Positions 25,747 through 35,700 of a DNA stretch of 64,000 nt are shown piece after piece. The stretch lies in assembly GCA_002415855.1 (NCBI GenBank), contig DIAS01000009.1, forward strand, positions 34,347-98,346. Reading direction: 5' to 3'. Every line of letters begins with the position of its first letter. Position 1 is the stretch's first letter. The translations under genes were made by a program, and so were the position numbers. Below the pieces are notes generated by a model that was given only the letters and a program-made list of their open reading frames with translations, did no database searches and was not told the DNA's origin. Origin of the DNA: Bacteroidales bacterium UBA5072. GTDB lineage: Bacteria; Bacteroidota; Bacteroidia; Bacteroidales; UBA10428.

Positions 25747-26766
25747 TTATGCAAAAGAACATTCTCTCAGCATCTGCAAGGCAACGGTACTGTTCTTTTC
25801 TTCTGTCAGGTCAAAGGTCCTGATCTTTAATCCCTTGTGTTCAACGAGGTGGTTATTGCAGATCCAATCCGTTTGTTCCCTGCTGAAGGCAGACAGAAGT
25901 TCCCTTCCGAATATGAAATCATCCGGTGTCTTATTGACCCCTGAGGCATAATCGGAGCAATACCTGATGAGTTCAACGAGTCCTTCCACAGGACCGGCAG
26001 AAAGATGAAAACCATTCCGGCTCGATGTCACAGCCTGCAGCCCAAAATCCCCTTGCCGCATCAGAAGCTCATTCCGCAAACTGCCTGGTGCAGCCTCGGC
26101 AGGATTGGTCTTTCCGATAAAATTATTTCTGGCTACAGCCCAGTTCAGATCTCCCGAAAGTGTGAAGGCCGCAATGGAACGGCCATGTTCGGTAAAATGA
26201 ATAAGCTGTTTCGGGTGGAAGCCATTGATCAGATAAACCTCATTGCCTTCAACATTCACGGCTGCACAGTAAGTGCCACCTGCAAGTTTTTCAGCCTTAC
26301 TGTTCTGCCATAATTCATCAAGCGAGGATGGGGTAAAGGATGAATAATGGTGAAGAAACTCAATGCTACCCAGGAGATTTTCCTGCCCGGGCTCCTTCCC
26401 GTAAATTATCCTGAATTTTTCTTTTGCCTCATTTGACAGGAATTCATGTGGCTTCCTGCTTAATGCATTGATCACACCATAATGTCCGGCTATAATATTA
26501 TATTTTTCAAGATAGGATGCGGCCAGGATTCTGATGTCCGTGATCCGGAGTTTGTATAGTGACAATTTCTCAAGAACAAGCTGCAGAATTCCCTCCAGGT
26601 TAATCTGGTCCGATTTCAAGGTTATCTCAGGCTTGATGAAAAACAAAAACTCGTGCTGATCAGAAAGGACATTATTTTCTGAATATATCACTTTATAGGA
26701 AATTTTCCCCTCCTGTGCCTGTTGGATGTTGTCGATTACCTTTCCGATGATTTCTAGGTTGTTCAT
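25747..26766 (-). CDS. NDK-family domain protein with large insertion
   Basis: A 339-residue protein whose halves match nucleoside diphosphate kinase (about 140 residues) split by an insert. The N-terminal strand has FFIKPEITLKS (compare NDK MIKPDA) and a following helix pair. After roughly 90-110 inserted residues come VARNNFIGKTNPAEAAPGSL and NGFHLSAGPVEGLVELI, matching the NDK Arg/Thr/Arg phosphate site, Asn and catalytic His (about residue 253). The GSD after the histidine of true NDK is replaced by LSA. So NDK chemistry looks possible but the substrate is unclear. No signal peptide. It is a lone gene upstream of the sigma operon (66-base gap). Confidence 0.6.
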   Translation of the reverse strand: MNNLEIIGKVIDNIQQAQEGKISYKVIYSENNVLSDQHEFLFFIKPEITLKSDQINLEGILQLVLEKLSLYKLRITDIRILAASYLEKYNIIAGHYGVINALSRKPHEFLSNEAKEKFRIIYGKEPGQENLLGSIEFLHHYSSFTPSSLDELWQNSKAEKLAGGTYCAAVNVEGNEVYLINGFHPKQLIHFTEHGRSIAAFTLSGDLNWAVARNNFIGKTNPAEAAPGSLRNELLMRQGDFGLQAVTSSRNGFHLSAGPVEGLVELIRYCSDYASGVNKTPDDFIFGRELLSAFSREQTDWICNNHLVEHKGLKIRTFDLTEEKNSTVALQMLRECSFA

Positions 26767-27043
26767 ATCTCACCCCTGTTATGTTTCTTTAAAAATACCT
26801 AAATTAATTGAATTTCAGAAGAAATTTGCAAATAAATGGCACTATTCTTGAGGTCTGTCGTATAATGAAATCATTGTGTAGTTGATAAGTTATGAGCCCT
26901 AAATGTACCACATTGGAACTGTTGCGTGCCAAAGACAGTTATAACCGCATGAGCTTGCAAATCACATGGACACACGCACATCGAGGAAGCAAGGCATTAA
27001 AGTTTGACAGGTTGCGACTTGATTATGGAGATTCGAGAGCGGA

Positions 27044-28063
27044 TTACCTGAATGAAAAACGTAAGCTGATTTCAGAGGGACTCAAGATCTGATAAGTTGT
27101 TTCATTGCCGAAATTCACCTCTTTACCATGTAAGGCCTGTTGATAAAAACTGTAAATGAACTGGTTGTTCTTTTCTGCTTCAGTTTTGCCCAGGAACAGG
27201 TTATGCTCTGTAGTGACTACTTCGCTAAAGTTCACATAAAACGCATTGCCGGCTCTTTTCCTCCTGTAACCCAATCCCAGCTGATCGGATAGTCTAAGCA
27301 GTTTTGCACCCTGCAGTGTCCGGTCGTTATGGTTGATGGTAATATAAATCCTTTTCTGGATGTCAAGTTTTTCAACCCATTTAGCGTGATTTCCCTGCCT
27401 TACAGCTGATGCATTAAGGACCAGGTTACTGAAAAGTTCATCAGGCATGTATTGCAGCAACCGTTTTCCGGAAACGGCTTTTATTATCCTGTTGCCCATG
27501 CTGTGGAAGATTGCCGATACAGCGGATGATGGAAAATATTTTTCATGCAGTATACTGAATTCTCTCATGGCAATCACAAAGCTGGCCGCAACATCATCAG
27601 CTGCATATGCAGTCTTTCTCAGAGCAAGATAATCAGTTGGCCAGTCGAATACGACCAGGTTAAGGCTAAATCTCCCGGTCAATTCAAATCCTCTTTCCAG
27701 TATCTGATCGAAGTTTTTACCATGCCCGTCAACATAAACAAGGAAATCACGGTAACCTGGCAGAAAGGGTGAAGCCTCTTCCATGCTTCTTAAAGGCATG
27801 GCGAATGCTGAATCGCCGATGGAACCGGCAATGAACAGATACATGCCATATTTTGGCTGCACCCCTCTTTTCAGCTTGTAGTTTGCTTCGGGAACAAAAT
27901 TGCGGGTGCTGATAATCAAAATTCTGTTTTCAACTTGTCCGGGCAATTCCTCAACAAATTGCAATTTGTACCGGCTGGTAAGATACGCTGAAAAGTCAAT
28001 CCCATAAACAGGGGACGAAGCAACAAGAATAATAAGAACCAGAAGGGGAAAGAAATTCTTCAT
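27044..28063 (-). CDS. Exported alpha/beta hydrolase (DUF900-like)
   Basis: A 339-residue protein with a signal peptide (MKNFFPLLVLIILVASSPVYG; a start 5 codons upstream is also possible). The hydrolase core shows YVDGHGKNFDQ, VVFDWPTDY, a helix with AADDVAASFVIAMREF and the nucleophile elbow AIFHSMGNRIIKAV, in which serine is the nucleophile; HNDRTLQGAK may supply the acid. This resembles the DUF900 lipase-like family. It follows moaC by 58 bases on the same strand. Substrate unknown; location probably periplasm or surface. Confidence 0.72.
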   Translation of the reverse strand: MKNFFPLLVLIILVASSPVYGIDFSAYLTSRYKLQFVEELPGQVENRILIISTRNFVPEANYKLKRGVQPKYGMYLFIAGSIGDSAFAMPLRSMEEASPFLPGYRDFLVYVDGHGKNFDQILERGFELTGRFSLNLVVFDWPTDYLALRKTAYAADDVAASFVIAMREFSILHEKYFPSSAVSAIFHSMGNRIIKAVSGKRLLQYMPDELFSNLVLNASAVRQGNHAKWVEKLDIQKRIYITINHNDRTLQGAKLLRLSDQLGLGYRRKRAGNAFYVNFSEVVTTEHNLFLGKTEAEKNNQFIYSFYQQALHGKEVNFGNETTYQILSPSEISLRFSFR

Positions 28064-28136
28064 GCAGGATATTTTCAACAGTAACAGCTATCCGTTAAAA
28101 ATGTTTAGTTATTAAATACAAAAGTTAGACAAAACC

Positions 28137-28589
28137 TTACGTCACATCTTGTATTTTCCGGGTAAGCCTGATGTCGGAAATAGCCAGAGAAGCGTCTGCA
28201 CCTTTACAGATCTCGAACAGGGTTAAAAGCGCCACACTTACTGCAGTGAGGGCTTCAGTTTCGAGACCTTGCTGGCAAACAGATCTGATCAGGCTTTTCA
28301 CTTCAATGCCATTCGGATAGATATAGGCTTTTACGTCCACCCGGGTGAGCGGAACCTGATGAACGAGCGGAACAAGATTGCTTGCATTCTTTGCGGCCTG
28401 TATACCAGCAATTTCAGCAACAGCTATTACTTCGCCTTTTTCCAATTCATTCTCTTTAATCATCCGGATTGTTTCCGGCTTGAGGTGAATAAATCCCGAG
28501 GCTTCTGCTTCTTTTATGTCCGCCGGTTTGTTGGTGATATCGATCATACTGATCTTACCCTTGTCGTCAATGTGATCAAGCTTTTTCAT
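28137..28589 (-). CDS. moaC: MoaC-like cyclic pyranopterin monophosphate synthase, divergent
   Basis: A 150-residue MoaC-family protein; MoaC forms cyclic pyranopterin phosphate in molybdenum cofactor synthesis. Seen: HIDDKGKISMIDITNK, AEIAGIQAAKNASNLVPLVH (catalytic Lys and His kept) and ETEALTAVSVALLTL (both Glu kept). Departures: the usual PLCHP is PLVHQ, the DMCKA motif is FEICKG with Asp replaced by Glu, and the C-terminus stops short of the usual KSGG tail. No other moa or moe gene is near. It starts 10 bases after the OmpA-family gene, so it is co-transcribed with envelope genes. Function as a true MoaC is likely but not certain. Confidence 0.75.
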   Translation of the reverse strand: MKKLDHIDDKGKISMIDITNKPADIKEAEASGFIHLKPETIRMIKENELEKGEVIAVAEIAGIQAAKNASNLVPLVHQVPLTRVDVKAYIYPNGIEVKSLIRSVCQQGLETEALTAVSVALLTLFEICKGADASLAISDIRLTRKIQDVT

Positions 28590-28599
28590 GGTCAGATGA

Positions 28600-30525
28600 T
28601 TAATTGATAATTTTGAGTTCCGTCCTTCGGTTCAAAGCCTTTCCATCTTCCGTATCATTGGATGACACCGGATGATTCATGCCATAACCTATTGAAATAA
28701 TCCGTCCTGCTTCTACAGAAGCATTTATCAGGTATTCAGCAACTGATTTTGCGCGGTTCTCCGACAGTTTCTGATTGTAATCAAGGTTACCCGTGTTATC
28801 TGTGTGACCGCTGATCTCGATCCTTACCTCTGGATTGGTCTGGAGAAATCTTACCACCTTGTTTAATTCAGCTGTGGATTCACGCTTAAGTGCATAGGAA
28901 TCAGTCTCAAAAAATACGTTCTTAAGAACCACAAAATTACCTTTTTTGATTGGTTGCAACGGTATATCCTTCAGAAAGGGCCTCTCTGCAAGGTAGGTGT
29001 TTTTCAGCATGAAGTTCTCGGAAAAGAACAGGTAACCTTTGCGGGAAACGTTGAGCATGTAATTGTGGTTCACAGGTATGCTGACCAGGAATTCACCGGT
29101 CAGACTGTCGGATTGTGCGCGGTATATGGTACGACCGGTTTCCAGATCAACAAGATCAAACTGAGCCCGGAGCAATTGATGCCCCTCAGCATCAAATACC
29201 TTCCCCTTCATATAGGTAACCATGGCGGGACGATTTTCGACGGGCAGATCAAACATGAAGATATCTTTTCCCTTTGACTTGTCAATATCAGAGGAATAAT
29301 ATGCTTTGTCACCCCGTGCATTGACGATCAGTCCGATCTCATCACGGTTTGTATTGATAGGGAACCCCATATTTACCGGTTTTTGCCAGTTTCCGAGGCT
29401 ATCCCTCCTGGTCACGAACAGATCGTAACCACCGAGACCAATATGTCCGTCAGATGAAAAATACAGAGATTGATTATCAGGATGAATAAATGGCGACATT
29501 TCAATGCCCGGAGTATTGACCTCTTTGCCAAGGTTCTCGGCCGGCGACCAATTCCCTTCGTCATCCCTGTAAGAGACCCAGATATCGTGCAGGCCCTGAC
29601 CTCCCGGTCTGTCACTTGAAAAGTACAGGGTATTGCCATCCGGGGTAATTGAAGGTTGTGTTTCACGATATGCTGTATTTACGGGTCTACCCAGGTTCCT
29701 GGGTAAGGACCACTGATCACCTTCCCGTGTGGAATAATACAAGTCACAACGCCCGAGACCATTACCCCGGTTGCATGCGGTGAAAATCATCAGCCTGCCG
29801 TCACCAGAAAGGGTTTGTGCGCCTTCATTATCGCCGGTATTTAATGGTCTGCCGGCATTCTTCATTTCTTCCCATGCGCCATTTATCCAATGACTTATGT
29901 AGAAATCCTCCTGCACTTTGTTCAGGCGTTCATCACTGCTCACCAGTCTGGTGATCACCAGGATCTGTTCATCGGTAGACAAGCTTGGCCAGTATTCATC
30001 CTGGTTCGTATTTATCGCTGGCCCGAGATTCACAGGTTTGAATTCAACCGGATGCAGGACAGCCTGGAGCGAGAATTTGCAGCGTTCAATCCCATCAGTT
30101 GCTTTTTCGTTGTTTTTTGTAACACCGGTATTCAGCGACAAATACTTTTTATAACTGTTCAGGGCATCTTCATACAATCCCTCCGCATATTCCAGGTTTC
30201 CAAGTTTAATATATCCCGAGGGATAGTAATTTTCCTGAAGGATTAGTCCTTTCCGGTAGGCAGCAATGGCTTTCAGTGGCTGGTAAGAATCTTCATAAAC
30301 TTCGGCCAGCAAAAGATATGCTTCAATAAACGCAGAATCTGCTTCAAGGGCAGCGATAAAAAGAATTTCCGCATTCCTATAGTCTTGCATGGTGAAATAC
30401 CTGAGTCCATCGTTATAAGCAGTAACGGCCTTTTTTGATTTGGTGGGAACCTTGTCCTGCGAACAGACACCGGCGGACCATGACAAAATAAGCGGTAAGA
30501 TAATGATGATCAGGTTATTCCTCAT
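28600..30525 (-). CDS. TPR / beta-propeller / OmpA-domain protein (PorE-like architecture)
   Basis: A 641-residue exported protein (MRNNLIIIILPLILSWSAGV signal). Domains in order: TPR repeats at about 30-135, a WD40-like PD40 beta-propeller at about 155-425 (repeats of the form YWPSLSTDEQ, GAQTLSGDGRLMIFTA, TQPSITPDGNTLYFSSD, MSPFIHPDNQSLYFSSDG), and a carboxypeptidase-regulatory-like domain at about 430-530. It ends in an OmpA peptidoglycan-binding domain (FETDSYALKRES, ISGHTDNTG, NQKLSENRAKSVAEYL). This is the architecture reported for PorE, a T9SS cell-envelope component, but several Bacteroidetes paralogues share it. It lies 23 bases after a T9SS-secreted peptidase gene. Confidence 0.82.
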   Translation of the reverse strand: MRNNLIIIILPLILSWSAGVCSQDKVPTKSKKAVTAYNDGLRYFTMQDYRNAEILFIAALEADSAFIEAYLLLAEVYEDSYQPLKAIAAYRKGLILQENYYPSGYIKLGNLEYAEGLYEDALNSYKKYLSLNTGVTKNNEKATDGIERCKFSLQAVLHPVEFKPVNLGPAINTNQDEYWPSLSTDEQILVITRLVSSDERLNKVQEDFYISHWINGAWEEMKNAGRPLNTGDNEGAQTLSGDGRLMIFTACNRGNGLGRCDLYYSTREGDQWSLPRNLGRPVNTAYRETQPSITPDGNTLYFSSDRPGGQGLHDIWVSYRDDEGNWSPAENLGKEVNTPGIEMSPFIHPDNQSLYFSSDGHIGLGGYDLFVTRRDSLGNWQKPVNMGFPINTNRDEIGLIVNARGDKAYYSSDIDKSKGKDIFMFDLPVENRPAMVTYMKGKVFDAEGHQLLRAQFDLVDLETGRTIYRAQSDSLTGEFLVSIPVNHNYMLNVSRKGYLFFSENFMLKNTYLAERPFLKDIPLQPIKKGNFVVLKNVFFETDSYALKRESTAELNKVVRFLQTNPEVRIEISGHTDNTGNLDYNQKLSENRAKSVAEYLINASVEAGRIISIGYGMNHPVSSNDTEDGKALNRRTELKIIN

Positions 30526-30548
30526 GCAGGTAAATATCGTTCACGTGT

Positions 30549-32423
30549 TCAGTAGACAATGAATTTTTGCTGATGAATCCCGTCCAGGTCCTTGATTATG
30601 ATGACATAAAGCCCCGGAGCATATCGACTGATATTGACCGGTGTATGATAGGCATCAGATTCTTTGGCTGCCAGTACCTTGCCTGAAGCATCAGCGATGT
30701 AGAGCTGAAAAGGGGAGGCCTTGCTGGTATAATATATATTTATTCTGTCCCTGGCCGGATTGGGAACGATTCTGAAATTTGCTTCCTTTTCAAGCTGTTT
30801 GTTTTCCTGCATGATGCTCTTTTCGAAAATCAACCATTGGTGGGGGTCGACTATGATAGAAGTTACCGTACCCGGCAAATAAACCTTCCAGCTGTTGTAG
30901 CTATTGGTTTGCCGGAATGTCATCAGGGTATCCCGGTTGTTGACCTTGATCCCGAACTCAACGGGTATGCCAAAGAAAGGTGTACTGGCAGAAACAGTTT
31001 GTAGTGAGTTGATTACCAGTGTGTCATTCCTGTGGTCCCAGCTGAAGGAATGAATGGGAAATCCTTCTCCAAAATACCACTGATCAAAGAAAGGATGAAA
31101 ATCCCTTCCGGTGGTTTCCTCAAGATGGTTCCTGAAATCAATCCCTGAGGCCTGACTGTTCCTGTATTTCTCCAGGAATGTGGATAATGTCCGGAAGAAC
31201 AGGCTGTCGTTTCCAACCTCCTGCCGGATCATGTGAATAATGGCAGCTCCCTTGTTGTAAGTAAGACGGTAATCGAAAATCCGGTCTTCATCGTCTGCAG
31301 ATTCTTCAGGTACATAAACACTGCCTCCGGGGACCGACTTTATATAATTATGAACCCCGGCAATCCAAACGTCAGCATTATCCTGCGACTTGAGGTACTG
31401 ATAGGACAGGTATTCACAGTAGGATGCAAAGCCCTCATTGATCCAGATATCCTGCCAGGTGCTGCATGTTACATAGTCACCAAACCATTGGTGCGCCAAT
31501 TCATGTGCAACCAGCAGAAAAGAGAAGCTGACCAGTGTTGTCATGGTTTGATGCTCCATACCGCCACCCAGGGGGGCGATGCAGTGTCCATACTTTTCAG
31601 ATGAGAATGGATAATCACCGAAAAGACCCGAATAAAGCAGGATCATGTCCGAGGTCTTGTCAATAGCAGCCTTGTTTTGTTCCAGGAAGCCGGTATTGTT
31701 ATAAATATAATTCTGTACCAGGAGAGAGTCAATTTCGCCTTCCTTCTTCACATAGAAGCTGTAATCCATGTAATCGCTGACCGCAAAGGATATCAGATAG
31801 TACGCTATGGGAAATCTCGATTTCCATTCGTACCTGATCCTGTCACCCGGCAACGGCACTTCTGCCGTAAGCAGCCCGTTGGAACCTGCTTTGAGATTCT
31901 CATCCGTACTCAGGAAAACGTATACCGAGTCAGCTTTGTCTGTAAGGTCCTGTTTACAAGGGAACCAGTTCATGGCGGCGAATGGCTCGGACAAGGTCCA
32001 TGTTACACGCTTATTCCAGTATGAGACTGATTTGTTGTATATACCGGAATATTGGCCTGTGTTGGTGCCAAGTCCATGATAGAAGATCTGAATGGTGATA
32101 TTATGGCCCGGATCAACCGGAGCCGGCAGGGTTATGATCAACTCATCCTCATTGTGTACGTAATTTAGCTTTTGCCCGTTCATGGCAATCGAATCTGCCA
32201 TGAGCCTGCCGGAAAAATCAAATACAACCTGTTGCAATGCATTAGTCACAGGGACAATCATATTGGAGGCCGATCCCCGGATGTAGGTCGAAGTGTCACT
32301 AACCTGAAGGTCCAGCCAGTAAAAAAGCACATCGTAATTGTCCTTGACGCCCGGATCGGAATGGCCGCTTGCACAAAGGGGTAAGATCCAGCAAAACATG
32401 CCTGTCAACCAAGATTTTTTCAT
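30549..32423 (-). CDS. T9SS-secreted M1 family metallopeptidase
   Basis: A 624-residue zinc aminopeptidase starting MKKSWLTGMFCWILPLCASG (signal peptide); an upstream ATG adds 15 non-homologous codons. The M1 exopeptidase loop is GGGMEH (usually GAMEN), and the zinc site is HELAHQWFGD with the downstream glutamate in WINEGFASY, correct HExxH-x18-E spacing. The last 80 residues form a type A T9SS sorting domain (FRIVPNPARDRINIYY, APGLYVIIIKDLDG, QQKFIVY). So it is exported by Sec, then across the outer membrane. It heads a minus-strand run with the PorE-like gene, moaC and the hydrolase. Confidence 0.93.
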   Translation of the reverse strand: MKKSWLTGMFCWILPLCASGHSDPGVKDNYDVLFYWLDLQVSDTSTYIRGSASNMIVPVTNALQQVVFDFSGRLMADSIAMNGQKLNYVHNEDELIITLPAPVDPGHNITIQIFYHGLGTNTGQYSGIYNKSVSYWNKRVTWTLSEPFAAMNWFPCKQDLTDKADSVYVFLSTDENLKAGSNGLLTAEVPLPGDRIRYEWKSRFPIAYYLISFAVSDYMDYSFYVKKEGEIDSLLVQNYIYNNTGFLEQNKAAIDKTSDMILLYSGLFGDYPFSSEKYGHCIAPLGGGMEHQTMTTLVSFSFLLVAHELAHQWFGDYVTCSTWQDIWINEGFASYCEYLSYQYLKSQDNADVWIAGVHNYIKSVPGGSVYVPEESADDEDRIFDYRLTYNKGAAIIHMIRQEVGNDSLFFRTLSTFLEKYRNSQASGIDFRNHLEETTGRDFHPFFDQWYFGEGFPIHSFSWDHRNDTLVINSLQTVSASTPFFGIPVEFGIKVNNRDTLMTFRQTNSYNSWKVYLPGTVTSIIVDPHQWLIFEKSIMQENKQLEKEANFRIVPNPARDRINIYYTSKASPFQLYIADASGKVLAAKESDAYHTPVNISRYAPGLYVIIIKDLDGIHQQKFIVY

Positions 32424-32466
32424 AGACCTTCGGATGAAATTCAGGATAAAAGTACGTAAAATTGAC

Positions 32467-32499
32467 AAAAAAAAAGATCCCGGTCTCTACACCGGGATC
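32467..32499 (-). terminator. Minus-strand rho-independent terminator upstream of the M1 peptidase
   Basis: GATCCCGG (32476-32483) and CCGGGATC (32492-32499) form a perfect 8-bp stem with an 8-base loop, and nine A residues to the left become a T run on the minus strand. It ends any minus-strand transcript coming from 32.5-32.7 kb, 44 bases before the M1 start. Confidence 0.75.
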
Positions 32500-32537
32500 C
32501 CAACACCCAAAACTAATAAACCCTATCTGACAAAAAC

Positions 32538-32666
32538 CTATCTTAATCTTATCAATTTGCTAACTACTGTCTGATCAATTCTACTGTACAAATTTACGGT
32601 GATTCCGTCATCTGGTTCATGCTTTATATGGTGATTCATCTCATTTGCATAGATGATATTCCTCAT
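32538..32666 (-). CDS. Possible 42-residue small protein
   Basis: An ATG at 32666 opens 42 codons (MRNIIYANEMNHHIKHEPDD ... ending VVSKLIRLR) with a purine-rich GAAAAG just before it and a strong terminator 39 bases after the stop. Composition is polar with a basic end. I recognise no family. It could be a leader peptide, a remnant of a T9SS-type C-terminus (KLIRL endings are common there), or chance. The terminator is the main reason to list it. Confidence 0.3.
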   Translation of the reverse strand: MRNIIYANEMNHHIKHEPDDGITVNLYSRIDQTVVSKLIRLR

Positions 32667-32798
32667 CTTTTCAGGTTATAAATGAATTCCCGTTTACATG
32701 TAATTCAGGCTGGTTAAGATTTTTTAACATATATCCGTAACAATAATTCACAATGACAAGTCAAATTAACTAATTTTACTTTACAAATGTTTGGTTGA

Positions 32799-35700
32799 AT
32801 GAATGAGACTGTCCTTAACCTGGCCATTCGCACTGCTGTTCTTTTAAAATCCATCCCGGAAAATTCAGGGGTTAAGGCTGATACCGGGATTATTTCAAAC
32901 TACTTTTCCAGGCTTGGTGTGAAATCCGCAGAAACCGACCCCCCGACGGATAATAAATTCACAGAAAAAAGCGCGCTTGAATTGTGCCGGGATATCAACA
33001 ATACCCTTAATCAGTCTGAAAAGATAGACCTCCTGCTCCTGGTCCAGGATTGCCTTTTGACGTTGCATGATGTGCCGGGTTTCACTAATAGCCTGAGTCT
33101 TATTTTCAATTGTACAGGCATTGATAATTCACTGATCAACAGGTTCAGGGAGTTCCTCTTGCAGGATGACCCTTCGCTGATAAACCAGGGAGAGTACCTT
33201 TTACTTTCTCCAAGGGATTCAAGTCGCGATGACATGCTGGAAGGTCGATGGATTGAGGATAATGCGCCCAAACAGCGGATCGCTGCCGGGACTCTCGAAC
33301 TGGAGGCATTCAGCAGTCATTTGCTGGTAATGTTTGTGGATCAGATCAAATCTTATGTAATCCGATGCCTTACCCAAAACGAACCGTTATTTGACCAGGA
33401 TGCAGAACACCCGTGCAGGTTCCGTATTCTTGGCCCGGGCAATGTCTTAAGTCTCAACGGCGTGCCCATTCTTACCTTTTCAGATCTGAAGAGCAGGTTT
33501 CTTCATTTGTTTGAAAAGGGAGAGCTTCAGTTGTCCATTGACCAGATTCATTACATTGGTCCCCGGAGCACCAATGAAATCCAGTCATTTTCAGCGAGCG
33601 AAACAACCGGACAACTTATTGGTATAGTGGGTAGGGAAGGCGTCGGGAAAAGTACGCTGTTGAAATTGCTTGCAGGCAAGATCAAACCTGATTCGGGCAG
33701 CATAACCATTAACGGGTATGATCTCTGGCGATACAAGTATCTTTTAAAGGGTATCATCGGTTTTGTCCCGGAGGAGGATTTGCTTTTTGAAGAGCTTACC
33801 GTAGCCGACAACCTGTCCCTGACAGCCCGCTTATATTATAGTAATCTGACTAAAAAGGAGATTGATGCCAAAGTCAATGCGGTGTTGAGCAAGCTTGATC
33901 TGCTGGAATTGAAACATGTCGTGGTCGGCAACCTGATGAGTAAGCACATTCAGCCCGGTCAGCGGAGAATGATCAACATTGCACTTGAATTGTTGCGTGA
34001 GCCACAGATCCTGCTGGTGGATAATGCACTTTCGGGTCTGGGTATGTCCGATGCATCCAAGGTTATAAAGGTGCTGCATGATTATTCCTTCTCGGGAAAT
34101 CTTGTGATAACCACGATAAGCCAGGCGGACAGCGGTACTTTCAGACTGTTCGACAAGGTTTGGATCCTTGATCAGGGAGGCAGAGCTGTTTATAACGGGT
34201 CTGTAAAAGGGGCTCCCGAATACCTGCTGAGGAAGCTTAAACTTGCCAGTCAGGATACATCCAATATTGATCCGGCTCAGTTGCTTGATCTCGTTAATTA
34301 CAGGCTGCCCGACAAGGAGGGTCAGGTATGGAAACGCGTCATTGAACCCAGGGAATGGCATGATCAGTACATGCGGGAACAGATTCTGAAAGAAAACGGC
34401 ATTCCGGCCAAGTCACTCTTACCGGCCAGGATTCTCAAGACGCCGCCTTTGGAGATACAATTGCTGATATTCTCCATCCGCAATTTCAAATGCAAGTTTT
34501 CGCGGATGAATGACGTGGTAAATGCACTGGCTACCGGACCTGTCATTGCCTTTCTCATTGCTTTGTTATTCCGGTTCAGCGGTCAGCAGCCCTATTCATT
34601 ATACTCCAACAGCAATTTACCGCTTTACCAGTTTATCAGCGTAGTGGTAGCCATCTTTATGGGACTCATCGTGAGTGCTGATGAGTTTATCCGGGAAAGG
34701 AACATTCTTGAAAAGGAAGAGTACCTGGAACTTAGCAGATTCAGTTATCTCAATTCAAAAATCCTTTATCTTTTCCCTGTCATTGCACTGCAAACCTTAC
34801 TTTATGTGGCAACGGGCAACTTCATCCTCGGCATCCGAGAGTTTTTCTGGATTTATTGGCTGGTCCTGTTCAGCGCGGCAAGTTTTGGTATTCTGCTGGG
34901 TCTGGTATTTTCTGCAAGCCTGCAAAGCAGGGAGTTCCTCTACAAAGCAGTATTGCCGATGGTTTTGACACTACAGCTGATACTTGGCGGCGGACTCATC
35001 TCCTATGACCAATTGAACCTGGGAAACAATAAATATACACCTTTGCTGGGTGACCTTATGGTTTCCAAATGGGGATACGAAGCCCTGGCTGTACAGCAGT
35101 TCAGGAACAACCAGTATGAGAAGCTGGTGTATGACGCCAGCAAGGGCGTTGAACAGGCCTCATTCAATGCTTTCCAGGCTGTGCCGAAACTCGAGGAAAC
35201 ACTGGACCTGTGCAGAAATAGTCTAAGTAACAAAGACAGTACTTCTTATTACACCAGCCTGCTGCAGGGAGAATTGAAAAAGATCGCAGCCACCACTGAT
35301 GTCTTTCCATTTGAATATGTAAACAACCTGTCGGCATTGGAGGAAAATGAATCGATTCTTCAGGAAACTTCTGACTATCTCACTTATCTGAGCCTGCATT
35401 TTTATGAAGAATATGAAAACCAGATTCAACGAAAAAACCAGGTGCTGAAGAATCTGACAGACTCGATGGGTGATGCGCGGCTTGCCCAACTCCGTGAAAA
35501 ATACCATAACGCCGCGCTCGAAAGAACAGTTACGAACGATAATGCAGACCATGATTACTTTGTTGCCGGCAATGAAATTATTGCCAATAAAAGTGCAATT
35601 TTCCAGGACCCTGTATCCAACGTGGGCAGAACGCGTCTTTTCTTACCCATGAAATTATTCAACGGACAGAAAACCGATACATTATGGTTCAACGTCTCTT

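Larger units (their letters stand above)
32424..32798. other. 375-bp intergenic region with small ORF and terminator
   Basis: Between the divergent M1 peptidase and ABC genes. The minus strand carries a 42-codon frame (32538-32666) followed by a hairpin with a T run (32499-32467). The right half is A+T-rich and presumably holds the ABC gene promoter, but no clear TTG/TAnnTTTG pair was seen. Confidence 0.55.

Noticed and set aside
26892..27092. A 66-codon plus-strand frame starting MSPKCTTLELLRAKDSYNRM
   Set aside because: It overlaps the 3' end of the hydrolase gene, shows no domain or signal, and has no convincing promoter box. It remains possible as a small protein but there is not enough support.
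32338..32574. A 78-codon plus-strand frame across the M1 start and terminator
   Set aside because: It runs through the M1 signal-peptide codons and the hairpin, and has no recognisable sequence or promoter.
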